A stretch of 64,000 nt of DNA from the NCBI GenBank assembly GCA_035772405.1, contig JAYKKM010000054.1, positions 1,228,001-1,292,000 on the forward strand, written 5' to 3'. A program made the translations under genes and the position numbers. The stretch is from Chrysogorgia sp. JL179-B06. Its lineage: Eukaryota; Cnidaria; Anthozoa; Scleralcyonacea; Chrysogorgiidae. Each line of letters begins with the position of its first letter. Position 1 is the stretch's first letter. Shown here piece by piece: positions 1 through 48,140 of this stretch. The notes under the pieces are model-generated. The model did no database searches, was not told the DNA's origin, and saw only the letters and a list, made by a program, of their open reading frames with translations.

Positions 1-129
1 TCGGTGTTTGCATATGTGGTAAAACACTCGTGTTTGATAATATACATCAGTTTTACTCAAACGCAAAACGTTGCGGAATACGGCGCTCAACGATGATTGC
101 AAATAAATGAAAATTATGTCGTTTTGTAC

Positions 130-36552
<36,423 letters not shown>

Positions 36553-36880
36553 CTTGACACTAGTTGTTTCACTGCAAACGTTTGGCCGCTATTTGTCGTG
36601 TTGACGAGTGACGATAGATATATGTTAAGAATTTACATTTTCACACATGACAAAATATCACGGAAATTATCCATCAAGCAAACAAGTTCCTGTTAAAATC
36701 ATCAGACTTTAATAATATCCCAGCGGACTGACTTTACGTCAGTTTAATGTAGGAACCAGCTGAAGCAATGTTCCATATTTGCATGTCTATTTCTAATTTG
36801 CTAGTTGTCCTAATATGGAAGGCGCTTAAGCCTCGACGGCTCTCGACCAATAGATAAACAGATCAGGCTGCAGCTATTTA
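36553..36880 (-). promoter_or_regulatory. ITPR upstream region with a CArG box
   Basis: The 330 bp upstream of the ITPR start contain a perfect SRF CArG box, CCTAATATGG, at 36809-36818, an octamer ATTTGCAT at about 36775-36782, and a CCAAT motif near 36848. No TATA box is placed with confidence. The motifs are seen; promoter function is inference from position. Confidence 0.35.
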
Positions 36881-36889
36881 TTACTCGGG

Positions 36890-37430
36890 CTTTAGCCGAG
36901 TTTAGGATCCAGTGTTATTGGTTTTTTTGGTCGTATTTTTTTGGTCGAGTTATGGACCCAACAGGCTTTGCGACACTGCCTCGTACCCAGGCGTCTCAAT
37001 CCTTGTACGCGCACTGAGAGCGCGCGATTTGCTGTTGTTGCATCATAGATCCCGACAACTTTTTCGTGACTATAAAGCGAAGTGTTTTTGCCAGCGATTG
37101 CTTGGAAGTTTTCGAAGTTATGTGGCTGGGAAGTATCTTGTTGCATCATAGATCCCAACAGCTTTTTCGTCACAGCCCAGTACAAACTCGAAATCAATCT
37201 CTCAAACAAGCTACAATTTCCACGATAATCGAAGAAAAAGAAGCACGAAGAACGTTGTCGTTGATGAAGCCGACTTGATAGGTTATAAGAATGCTGTATT
37301 GAAATCAGACGGTTATTGAAATACGTTAAATGTATTGAGGTAACTGTAATATTTGTCATTTGTTTTATTTTTGCTTGTATTGTTTATTGTGTTGTTGCAA
37401 ATATCATGCAAAATAAAGTCGATGTGATCA
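36890..37430. repeat. Dispersed repeat with a 105-bp internal tandem duplication
   Basis: TGTTGCATCATAGATCCC occurs at about 37034 and 37139 with similar sequence after each. The end (TGTATTGTTTATT... AAAATAAAGTCGATG, 37375-37420) recurs inverted at 57236-57300, so this is an interspersed element. Short open frames exist on both strands; no family recognised. Confidence 0.55.
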
Positions 37431-38194
37431 TTTATAACCGTTATGCGATTCAACAGTTTATAGTTTGTAGTTATTTAGTATAACTGTCACAGTCACAGGT
37501 TTTGCCTAATAAATCATCAAACAACTCTGTTTCAGTATTTCACAATGCAAAAAATTCCCAGTTATCTTTAGAAGTTTATATTGCTGATATAAATTAATGA
37601 CTCAAAGTCAGATACTCTTCTTTTCATTATAATTTCATCAAATCTTAATCTATATAATATGTGTAAGTAATATAATATATTGGCTTGGTAAATGAATGTA
37701 TATTATATATACATTTTATTAGTTGTCTATTCACACATTTTGTAAATATTTAGACACAGCTTTGGTTTTGATTGAACTGTCGTCATTGTTGAGTTGGCAA
37801 AATGAATTAAATACACGGTTGACCTATAGCTATGTATCGACTGTTCATATCGAATGCAGATGCTTATATGAATATAAATGAACATTTCGTATCTGACACC
37901 CAGACCAAATCCTATCCAGATCAACTCCGGCCAATCGATGAAGTGTTTGCTATTGTTCGCTGGTTTTCCAGTGACATCTTGTGCAGCCATGTATTTTCAT
38001 TGTCCCTCACCCCACACAAATTGTTATTGTTTGCCAACTGCATGTTAGTTGATCTGCACAGCCAGACACATAATTGTACACCTTTAAAAGTGATTTTTGC
38101 CCTTGATTACATGGAGGCAAGCTGGCCTGGTATCTGAGTTTTCTCAGTAACCATGTCATCACAGTAATTTGTCAATTATCCAATACTAATTCGG
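37431..38194. other. Intergenic, nothing recognised
   Basis: AT-rich. A plus-strand frame of 101 codons (37832-38137) has no recognisable domain and no supporting signals. Confidence 0.5.
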
Positions 38195-38735
38195 GACCAT
38201 GGTAATTATTTATAGGGTTTACTGGGTTGGAGAGAGAGCTATTAATTCAAATATTTTCTCGACTCACTATCCGGGAATAAAATTTTTGAAGCCTGTCCAA
38301 ACAAGCATAATTGGTGAATTTAATAAGGTTGATCCTTGTGAGATCATGGATTCATGGGCACATCCGATGAAATATGGAAATGCATGTTGTTTTGAAAGTT
38401 ACATGACTGGTGCATTTCCACACTGATGAGACCTTTTCAGAACTTTTAAAATGCTGTTTCACACATGAACAGAAATAATGTAAGAAGAAAATTTATGGTT
38501 TTGTTTTTTCTGTCTCACTAAAAACACAAACACTTTGTTTTTATGTGTGCTTGTGCTCATCTTATTGTGTTTTACACTTTTTTATTATACACTTTTTAAT
38601 TATTGTGTGTTACACTTGATGAACAAAAAAATGTCATAGCCCGTAGAAATGAGGGCAAAATATTTCATGACCCAGGGTCAATTTTACCCAACCCAGTATA
38701 TCGATCCATAAATAATTACCAGTCCCTAAATGAGG
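38195..38735. mobile_element. Foldback element
   Basis: GGTAATTATTTATAGGGTTTA then CTGGGTTGG at the left is inverted at 38690-38730 (AACCCAGTATATCGATCCAT then AAATAATTACCAGT). About 540 bp, non-coding. Confidence 0.6.
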
Positions 38736-38894
38736 TGAGCATGCTCAAATTATAAATGCACTAAAATTATAAATATGTTTCTGGTTCAAAATGTTGGTTT
38801 TGGGAAGAAATAATATTTCTTCAAGCTGTTTAGCTTGTTACACCATAGTCTTCAATATGCCAAAGAGTTAAAGTATAGCCTGCCCTAGCTTACC

Positions 38895-38945
38895 TAAAGT
38901 ACTAAAGTAGCCCGAGTTAACGCCTAGCGGGCGTCTTGTTATATA
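38895..38945. repeat. Dispersed repeat end, inverted copy at 55598-55645
   Basis: GCCCGAGTTAACGCCTAGCG then GGCGTCTTGTTA matches, inverted, TAACAAGACACCCGCTAGGT at 55598. Confidence 0.6.
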
Positions 38946-39036
38946 TAGTTCAATAAATAATGACGTGCTGTGGGAAAACAGAAAACATACCAAAAAACAT
39001 GAAGTGAAAATAAGTTTGGTAGAAACTCTGTGATTT

Positions 39037-39480
39037 GAAAGAACTTTTAAAATTATAAATATTGGCCTTTACGGCTTTCTCATATCTGACTTAACTGCCT
39101 GGCCTGGCATACGCCAAGCATGCACAGTTTCTCAGGGACCGCGGAACAATTTTTGGATTGGGGGGGCTAGCGAACGCTATAATTAGGGCTATATAAAAAT
39201 CGCTATATAAAAATCACATGTTTGGAAAATTATTGGGGGGGCTAAGGCCCCCCTAGCCCCCCCTGCTCCGCGGTCCCTGTTTCTTTCTCGTTTGATAACC
39301 TCGATATCAATGATATTCCACCTGTGATATTCCTATCCTAAATCTGATTTTACTGAGGTCATTATGCAGTATGACGTATGCGATGCATAGTAACAAACCT
39401 CCATATCTCAAGAGCGAAGTGAGTTACGGGAAAGCTGTAAATATGCCAATCTTTGTAATTTGAAAAGTTATTTCAAATAA
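39037..39480. mobile_element. Foldback element (family of 15240-15715) with a nested MITE
   Basis: TTGAAAGAACTTTTAAAATT at the left is inverted at the right (39455-39480), and CATATCTGACTT / ATATCTCAAGAGCGAAGTGA lie inside. A second element interrupts it at 39133-39279. Confidence 0.65.
39133..39279. mobile_element. 147-bp GC-rich MITE
   Basis: Ends CAGGGACCGCGGAACA and TGCTCCGCGGTCCCTG; flanked by TTTCT on both sides. Interior has G7 and C-rich runs (GGGGGGGCTA / TAGCCCCCCC). Confidence 0.8.
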
Positions 39481-39496
39481 TTAAGATACCTTTAAT

Positions 39497-39890
39497 TATT
39501 TTTTCCCGGTCCGTATCCTGTTTTCTGATTGGCTAACGAGCGGTCCGTATGAGCCCATACGGACCGCTCGCCATAATTTCAGTTTTAAATGCCTTTTATA
39601 AGCCGTAAAATATTCTAAAAACATTTGAAAATGAACTCAAACGAGATTGAACATATTGAAAACATTTTTATCCGGATAGAGACTCTCAATTTCCTTTGAC
39701 GAAGAAAAAGTACAGAATTTCTTTTTTGTCCACTAGAAATACTGATGACAACCAAAAAAAACAAGCCAGGATATTAAGGAAAAAATAAATAAATTATTTA
39801 CCGTTTTGGTCGGTCCGTATGGAGAAATAGGACGTTTTTGAGACCTCGGGAAATATTTCTCCATACGGACCTCCAAACCGGTAAATAACA
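39497..39890. repeat. CCGTATGG-type inverted repeats
   Basis: A perfect hairpin GAGCGGTCCGTATG / CATACGGACCGCTC at 39538-39568, and a second inverted pair TTTACCGTTTTGGTCGG / CCAAACCGGTAAAT with CCGTATGGAGAAAT at 39800-39888. Related to the fragment at 805-850. Confidence 0.7.
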
Positions 39891-40825
39891 TATATATACG
39901 TAGGACGATGGCGTCAACCGGTCAACATACAGAGCGCGGTGAATACTGACTTCAAAACATTTGGCTACTTAGTTCCGTTTCCAACTTTTCATGTGCGTCT
40001 TGGACTTAATGTAAACTTAGCGAAATCCTTTGTTCATGGGTTTATATGTGGTCTTTATTTTTGTGTATATACAATTATCTCATATACAATCTGGATCCAG
40101 GATCTGCGCCTTCCATCTCGCATATCGAGTGCAAACGCCAAATAATATTGAAATACTAGGTTTTCTCCTCCTCTTTAGAAAAAAATATATATCAACATGT
40201 GAAAATAAAAATGACATCTTCACTGCGAAAATATCATGTTTTACCTAATTCACATGTGAAGTTATCATCATGGTTATTTTATATAATAAATTCAATATAA
40301 TAAACAGAACATTACATGGCCGCTTGGAGATACGAAATTCATCTTCTCGTCTTGATAATATCTCTTACTCGTTCGCTTCGCTCACTCGTGAGAGATATTT
40401 ATACTAACACACTGACTCGAAGATTTGAAAATTGGTATTTCCGCACGGTCATGTTGATCCTCCATTCCTCCCCGCCAAACTAAAGCTAGTAATATCCTCC
40501 TAGAATAACGAATGTGGTTTGTGACGAACCAGAGTAAATGAATGGTCAATAGGTCGAAAAGTAGGTTATTACACACATAAAGGTTCAACATCTTCCTTAC
40601 TATTAATAAAAATCTGCTGGATTAATATATTCTCAAACAACCCTTAAATGTTCTTGTCCATGGCTACCCCCTTTCGGAAACCAGCTGACTACATCCTGCA
40701 ACCGTGCAACGTACTAACTCAGGTGGCAAATAATGATATTAGGTGAATCTGACTTTCTCTAGTTGCCCGGTACAGCTCGTCAGAGTAGCAACAATATCAT
40801 TAAATAGAACTTCCGTGTCTGTGAT

Positions 40826-40965
40826 AGGAACATGAACGACGTCATTTCAACCGGAAAAATGCCTAGTGGAAACTGATGAAACTGGAAACACGAGACGAAG
40901 CCGAGTGCTTTCAATTTTCAGGTATTTTTCGTATTGAAATGGCGCAATTCATATTTCTATCACAG
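40826..40965. mobile_element. Foldback MITE, second copy of the 21117 family
   Basis: ATAGGAACATGAACGACGTC at the left, GGCGCAATTCATATTTCTAT at the right. The interior matches 21117-21253. Confidence 0.8.
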
Positions 40966-41970
40966 TACAGACCAAAAACTGGTAATATAAAATATAAATG
41001 ACGTCATTTCAACGTATGTGAAGTGGCGAGATCTTCATTTCGAGCGCCGGAGCCCTTAATCAGAGTAAGATAAGACGTGTGAAATGAAATAAGTAGTACT
41101 TATATATACCAAAAGGGTGACACAAGTTGAAAATAGCCAATCAAATGCACAAACTGATGGAAAAACTGATGATGGAGAACTAGTCAAGGGTGCTTGGGAT
41201 AGTAAAGTGTAACCATAATTCAAAAAGTTCCTTGCAAACTAAAAAATAGAGAAATTTGCATGTAGGAAATAAAATAAAATAAAAACATTCGTTAAGCGCC
41301 ATGTAGGGATGTGTGGTGCCAAGTTTAAAACTAGAAATTACTATCGCAAGTGAAGTGCTGCTTCATTTCAAAGAAATTTCAATATTTTACAAGACAGATT
41401 GGCGACGTAAAGAGGCGCGGGTAGAACCGTAGGGGAAACGGCTTTGTTATCGTATTTGTGGTCACGAATTTTTAAGTTTTTTCAATCATCGATAATTAAT
41501 TAAATTAGCTCAATCAAGGGAGAGCCAAGGCTTGATAAACCAAAAAACAAAATCGAGAAATTTGGAAGCCAAAATTCCGGTTGAAAACTAGCAACCGTGA
41601 GTCCGTGATAAAGCGTATAAGAGGGCTGTGCACTGGAGTTAATTTAGCAGTTTTGGGTTGGCTGTGTTGGCGGCTACTCTGAACACTGACGCAGAACATC
41701 ATATACGGTTTTCGAATTCGCTGAGATCAGGTACGTTATACTATTTGCTTTTTCTACTATTGAAAGATTATATAGAAGTGTCTCGAACTTTTGGCAAATT
41801 AATAATGACCCAAACGTTTCAAATCACCGGCAGTTAAAAAATAGGTACACAGAGCGTACACGTGTGTACTGGATTTAAGAGGCTCATTTAGACTTGGAGC
41901 AATTCAGTCTAGAATTTGACTTGTAGCCTGCAAATTGACTTGTAACAGAAAAAGTAGAAACTCAGAAAAA
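40966..41970. other. Intergenic, nothing recognised
   Basis: No coding frame, array or inverted repeat that I can support. Confidence 0.5.
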
Positions 41971-41974
41971 TGAT

Positions 41975-42055
41975 TATGAGCTCCAGACGGAAATTGAACC
42001 CCCAACCTCATCTGATCTCCGGTTAGGCGCTCCAGTGATCATGATTTAGCTATAA
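41975..42055 (-). mobile_element. tRNA-like SINE head
   Basis: In the minus strand GGTTGGGGGTTCAATTTCC resembles a B box and TAGCTAAATCATGATCACTG then GAGCGCC an A box. It does not fold as a full tRNA gene by eye. Confidence 0.5.
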
Positions 42056-42159
42056 GCTTATCGTTATGGTGAATTAACTTACTTAACTTCTTCGGTCCTG
42101 CTGCAGGGTAAGTCCTTTCTTAAATGTTCGTCTTGATTTGCTGAACACAAGTCACGTCT

Positions 42160-45100
42160 ATTATTTAGTGAGTCACATCTATTGTTTAGTGAGTCAGGCA
42201 TCTATTGTTCAGTGAGTCACATCTATTGTTCAGCAACTAGTCACATCTATTGTTCAGTGAGTCACATCTATTGTTCAGTGAGTCACATCTATTGTTCCGT
42301 CAGTCATATCTATAGTTCAGTGAGTCATATATCTATAGCTCAGTCAGAGTCACATCTATTGTTCAGTGAGTCACAATGAATTATTGTTCCGTGAGTCACA
42401 TCTATTGTTCAGTGAGTCATATCTATTGTTCAGCGAGTCACATCTATTGTTCCGTGAGTCACATCTATTGTTCAATGAGTCACATCTATTTTTCAGTGAG
42501 TCAAATCTATTAATTGTTCCGTCAGTCACATCTATTGTTCAGTGAGTCACATCTATTGTTCCGAGAGTCACATCTACTGTTCAGTGAGTCACATCTATTG
42601 TTGATCAGTGAGTCACATCTATTGTTCAGTGAGTCACATATGTTGTTTAGTGAGTCACATCTATTGTTCAGTGAGTCACATCTATTGTTCAGTGAGTCAC
42701 ATCTATTGTTCCGTGAGTCACATCTATTGTTCAGTGAGTCACATCTATTGTTCAGTGAGTCAAATCTATATTGTTCCGTCAGTCACATCTATTGTTCAGT
42801 GAGTCACATCTATTTTTCAGTGAGTCAAATCTATTAATTGTTCCGTGAGTCACATCTATTGTTCAGTGAGTCACATCCATTGTTCAGTGAGTCACATCCA
42901 TTGTTCAGTGAGTCACATCAATTGTTCAGTGAGTCACATCTATTTTTCAGTGAGTCATATCTATATTGTTCAGTGAGTCATCTATTGTTCAGTGAGTCAC
43001 ATCTATTGTTCAGTGAGTCACATCTATTGTTCAGTGAGTCACATCTATTGTTCAGTGAGTCACATCCATTGTTCAGTGAGTCACATCTATTGTTCAGTGA
43101 GTCACATCTATTGTTCAGTGAGACATATCAATTGTTCGGTGAGTCACATCCATTGTTCAGTGAGTCACATCAATTGTTCAGTGAGTCATATCAATTGTTC
43201 AGTGAGTCACATCTATTGTTCCGTGAGTCACATCTATTGTTCAGTGAGTCACATCAATTGTTCAGTGAGTCACATCTATTGTTCCGTGAGTCACATCTAT
43301 TGTTCAGCGAGTCACATCTATTGCTCCGTGAGTCACATCTATTGTTCAGTGAGTCACATCTATTGTTTAGTGAAACACATCTATTGTTCAGTGAGTCACA
43401 TCAATTGTTCAGTGAGTCACATCTATTTTTCAGTGAGTCATATCTATTGTTCAGTGAATCACATCTATTGTTCCGTGAGTCACATCTATTGTTCAGTGAG
43501 TCACATCAATTGTTCAGTGAGTCACATCAATTGTTCAGTGAGTCACATCAATTGTTCAGTGAGTCACATCAATTAATTGTTCCGTCAGTCACATCTATTG
43601 TTCAGTGAGTCACATCTATTGTTCAGTGAGTCACATCTATTGTTCAGTGAGTCACATCTATTGTTCAGTGAGTCACATCCATTGTTCAGTGAGTCACATC
43701 TATTGTTCAGTGAGTCACATCTATTGTTCAGTGAGAAACATCTATTGTTCAGTGAGTCACATCTATTGTTCAGTGAGTCACATCTATTGTTCAGTGAGTC
43801 ACATCTATTGTTCAGTGAGTCACATCTATTGTTCAGTGAGTCACATCTATTGTTCAGTGAGTCACATCTATTGTTCAGTGAGTCACATCTATTGTTCCGT
43901 CAGTCACATCTATTGTTCAGTGAGTCACATCCATTGTTCAGTGAGTCACATCTATTGTTCAGTGAGTCACATCTATTGTTCAGTGAGTCACATCCATTGT
44001 TCAGTGAGTCACATCCATTGTTCAGTGAGTCACATCAATTGTTCAGTGAGTCACATCTATTTTTCAGTGAGTCATATCTATATTGTTCAGTGAGTCACAT
44101 CTATTGTTCAGTGAGTCACATCTATTGTTCAGTGAGTCACATCTATTGTTCAGTGAGTCACATCCATTGTTCAGTGAGTCACATCTATTGTTCAGTGAGT
44201 CACATCTATTGTTCAGTGAGACATATCAATTGTTCGGTGAGTCACATCCATTGTTCAGTGAGTCACATCAATTGTTCAGTGAGTCATATCAATTGTTCAG
44301 CGAGTCACATCTATTGCTCCGTGAGTCACATCTATTGTTCAGTGAGTCACATCTATTGTTTAGTGAAACACATCTATTGTTCAGTGAGTCACATCAATTG
44401 TTCAGTGAGTCACATCTATTTTTCAGTGAGTCATATCTATTGTTCAGTGAATCACATCTATTGTTCCGTGAGTCACATCTATTGTTCAGTGAGTCACATC
44501 AATTGTTCAGTGAGTCACATCAATTGTTCAGTGAGTCACATCAATTGTTCAGTGAGTCACATCAATTAATTGTTCCGTCAGTCACATCTATTGTTCAGTG
44601 AGTCACATCTATTGTTCAGTGAGTCACATCTATTGTTCAGTGAGTCACATCTATTGTTCAGTGAGTCACATCCATTGTTCAGTGAGTCACATCTATTGTT
44701 CAGTGAGTCACATCTATTGTTCAGTGAGAAACATCTATTGTTCAGTGAGTCACATCTATTGTTCAGTGAGTCACATCTATTGTTCAGTGAGTCACATCTA
44801 TTGTTCAGTGAGTCACATCTATTGTTCAGTGAGTCACATCTATTGTTCAGTGAGTCACATCTATTGTTCAGTGAGTCACATCTATTGTTCCGTCAGTCAC
44901 ATCTATTGTTCAGTGAGTCACATCCATTGTTCAGTGAGTCACATCTATTGTTCAGTGAGTCACATCTATTGTTCAGTGAGTCACATCCATTGTTCAGTGA
45001 GTCACATCTATTGTTTAGTGAGTCACATCTATTGTTCCATGAGTAACATCTATTCTTCAGTGAGTAACATCTATTGTTCAGTGAGTAACATCTATTGTTC

Positions 45101-45734
45101 CAATCACATCTATTGTTCAGTGGGGCACATCTATTGTTCAGTGAGTCACATCTGTTGTTTAGTGAGTCACATCTATTGTTCAGTGAGAAACATCTATTGT
45201 TCAGTGAGTCACATCTATTGTTCCGTCAGTCACATCTATTGTTCAGTGAGTCACATCTATTGTTCAGTGAGAAACATGTATTGTTCCGTCAGTCACATCT
45301 ATTGTTCAGTGAGTCACATCTATTGTTCAGTGAGTCACATCTATTGTTCCGTCAGTCACATCTATTGTTCAGTGAGACACATCTATTGTTCAGTGAGACA
45401 CATCTATTGTTCAGTGAGTCACATCTATTGTTCAGTGAGTCACATCTATTGTTCAGTGAGTCATATCTATTGTTCCGTGAGTCACATCTATTGTTCAGTG
45501 AGTCAAATCTATATTGTTCCGTCAGTCACATCCATTGTTCCGTCAGTCACATCTATTGTTTAGTGAGACACATCTATTGTTCAGTGAGTCACATCTATTG
45601 TTCAGTGAGTCACATCTATTGTTCCGTGAGTCACATCTATTGTTCAGTGAGTCACATCTATTGTTCAGTTAGTCAAATCTATTGTTCCGTCAGTCACATC
45701 TATTATTCAGTGAGTCACATCTATTGTTCCGTGA
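42160..45734. repeat. 21-bp satellite with AP-1 and Sox sites, ~170 units
   Basis: Consensus unit TTCAGTGAGTCACATCTATT plus G (21 bp). Most units contain a perfect AP-1/TRE site TGAGTCA inside the palindrome GTGAGTCAC. CTATTGTTC gives AACAAT, a Sox/SRY core, on the other strand. Variants are CCGTCAGTCAC, GTGAGACAC, CATCCATTG and CATCAATTG. Because 21 is a multiple of 3, two plus-strand frames stay open (LFSESHL and CSVSHIY repeats) for up to 330 codons; they are by-products. Larger ~1-kb blocks are duplicated inside. Confidence 0.97.
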
Positions 45735-46084
45735 CATGGCGAGAAATTGTGGACATGAGTGGGAGGAGCCTATGTTAATAATACTTGAGACTATTGTTAC
45801 GCAATTAAATTGACATTTTCTAACTAAAAATCGCTAAAATTCGTCAACAGTCGATTAGTTTATATTGTTTGTACCCTTAATGGCATATTGGCGGTTCCTC
45901 GTGTTAAAAACAACACGTTTCCAAGACCAAGCCTAATTCCAAATTACCAAAATAAAGTGGAAACTCTCAGATTAGCGCGTGACCTCACTCCGCAAGTGGT
46001 CGACGCTAGTTAATACGTTTGCGATCCAAACTTGAACACACAGCTCTGCCACTATAACCCTAAAGGGCCTGGGACAAAAAGGGA

Positions 46085-46490
46085 AGGTTACACGGAACTT
46101 TAAGATCTACGACGGCAACTTAAGAAGGCAACGGCAGTTAAAGCAATTCAAATTTTAGTATTTGAATGAAATCGCCGTCGATTGTCTAGAATATTAAATA
46201 CTCAGGTTTTTTAAATTTCCAAAACACTTCAATATTTCTAAAACGATTGTAGTGTAGGGGGTTTAAGTCAGTCTTAAGAAACAGCTCTCATCTCTCCACG
46301 AGTTATAACCGTCCTAAAGACGTGAAAATGTTCTCAGTGGCGTTGTAAACAGAACGAGCACGGCGTTGAGATTATACTCTTGGGAATAAAATTTATTCAT
46401 TCTTTTTGTTTCGCATAAAGATTCTTTTGTTTGAACAACGTCGCCGTCCTAGGTTGCCGTCGTAGATCTTAAGGTCCCTTGTGTCTTCCT
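46085..46490. mobile_element. Nested foldback MITE
   Basis: GGAACTTTAAGATCTACGAC then GGCAACTTAAGAAGG is inverted at 46440-46488 (GGTTGCCGTCGTAGATCTTA then AGGTCCC). Confidence 0.75.
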
Positions 46491-46904
46491 AGCTGCAACG
46501 TTTTCAGTCTATAATCAATGTTTTGCCAAAGAAATATATAAGAAGGCTAACACTGTTTATTTTAAAGTGATAACGGCGTGTGAAATATGGCGAAGCGCAA
46601 ATATCAAGAAATTTTGTCTTTTTGAACTGGTTTTACGCAAAGTATCATAGAAATTCTTGAGCCAAAATACACCGAATATTGTCCAAATTCAGGGATATGG
46701 TAATCCATGAGTTCGAGTTAATCTCGAGTTAACCTCGAGTTGACTTAGAGTTACTAGGTAAACCAACAAACTGTCCCCAACGGTTTCAGACATTACTAGA
46801 ACACCATTTTGATGATAATGGTCAAAATAGAAGCTATCCCCAACACAACACCAATCCTAACCCTAACCCCCACCTTAAGTGTCTTCCTAACCCTAACACC
46901 CCGT

Positions 46905-47585
46905 ATCGGACGGTGTATTTTGCGGAACGGCGAATCGGAACGGCGGAATGGCGGAATGATTAATACTTCTTGAATATAGATGATGTCCACCCGCGGATCT
47001 CAAGCAGGACAAATTCGGTGAGTCGCGGACGAGGTCGCGTATATACTGGGATGCCACACGGGTGACGATGTCTGGCGAGGTGGAGTCGAGGTCGGGGTCA
47101 GTGGTACTGAGGAAGCTTTCCAGCGGGTCGGCTTCGTCCAGGTGATACAGGGAGGTCGTGACGTCGGGACAACTTCGGAAGTATTCGGCCCATCATCGGA
47201 AGTTGTCGGAACTACTTCGGAAATTGTCGGAACAACTTTGGAAATTGTCGGAACAACTTCGGAAGTTATCGGAACAACTTCGGAAGTTCTCGGAACAACA
47301 TCGGAAGTAATCGGACCTACTTCGGAAGTGGTCGGGAATGGTCGGAAGGCTCTCGGGAGTCGTATGGGGGTCGGAAGGTCTTCGTAGGCCATCAAAGCGG
47401 TCGGGATCTGCCGGAGGGTCGTCGGTATCCATCGACGATTGGTCGGAGGTGGTGTGGACTACTCCGGGTCTTGCGGCTGGTACGTGTTCGCTGCTGGGGG
47501 TGGAATATCAATGTGGGTGGTTCGGACATTCTCAAGAAGTATTAATCATTCCGCCATTCCGCAAAATATTCCGTCCGCACCCTGT
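46905..47585. mobile_element. Nested element with GGCGGAATG inverted ends and a 21-bp array
   Basis: GGCGGAATGATTAATACTTC (46953) and GAAGTATTAATCATTCCGCC (47536) are inverted, and GTATTTTGCGGAA / TTCCGCAAAATATTC lie further out. Inside, 47165-47345 is a CGGAACAACTTCGGAAGTTAT array (21 bp) that gives Thr-Ser-Glu-Val repeats in translation. Confidence 0.75.
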
Positions 47586-48140
47586 ATTCATCTTCATAAA
47601 CCTAACACCCGGCCGAAAACTCAAATCTGCTCGAACTCGAACCGAACTCGAACTCAACTCGAACTCATAAATTCCCTGGTCCCCCAAATTCATGACTGAA
47701 TACCGCAATGGATATTTAGGATGAAGTATTCCGATAAAGATAATCGAAATGTACGATTATTTGCCAACATAAAACTGCTGGAACATCTGCGATAAACGTT
47801 ATTCGTCTGGCTCAAAGCCGAATTTAATCTTCAGTATTGAGGTGAGGGAATTTCGACACATCGCCTATTTGGAGCACTGCGGACAAACCATGTGAAATGA
47901 CAATATTTATACTGTAATACCGCAGCGAAATTACTCGCTCAAAAGCAAGTAGTGCTTGAATGTTACAGACCATGTTGGCCTTGAACAACTTCCGATGGAA
48001 CATTTTAAGATGGTAACACGAGTAAAGAGATTGCCCGAATAATTGTAAACCTTGTTGACATATGGCCATATTTTTTAAGCAAATTTGTTCAAGTGAATGT
48101 GCCTACTGCGCCTGCGTGTCCATAATTTCTCGCCATGAAT

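Larger units (their letters stand above)
45735..48137. mobile_element. 2.4-kb TIR element that splits the satellite
   Basis: Ends CATGGCGAGAAATTGTGGAC (45735) and GTCCATAATTTCTCGCCATG (to 48137) are inverted with one mismatch. The 21-bp satellite stops at one end and resumes at the other; joining the flanks gives a normal unit (CCGTGA + ATCACAT). No transposase was recognised inside, and two smaller inverted-repeat elements are nested in it. Superfamily unknown. Confidence 0.8.

Noticed and set aside
1..129. ITPR exon 26
   Set aside because: No acceptor followed by sequence like VQLLVTSQDVDNYK is present; it must lie outside the window.
37832..38426. Host gene exons
   Set aside because: Two open frames (101 and 75 codons) without recognisable domains; the second lies in an inverted-repeat element.
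42182..45778. Long frames of SESHLLF / CSVSHIY repeats (up to 330 codons) as a repeat-protein gene
   Set aside because: The 21-bp unit leaves two frames open automatically; both translate equally, there is no promoter, splice or codon signal, and indels shift the frame freely.
46845..46905. Interstitial telomere repeat (CCTAACCC)
   Set aside because: Only a few irregular CCTAACCC words in the nested element; no run of TTAGGG.
47000..47432. Thr-Ser-Glu-Val repeat protein on the minus strand
   Set aside because: A 21-bp tandem repeat inside a nested inverted-repeat element; no start context or family.
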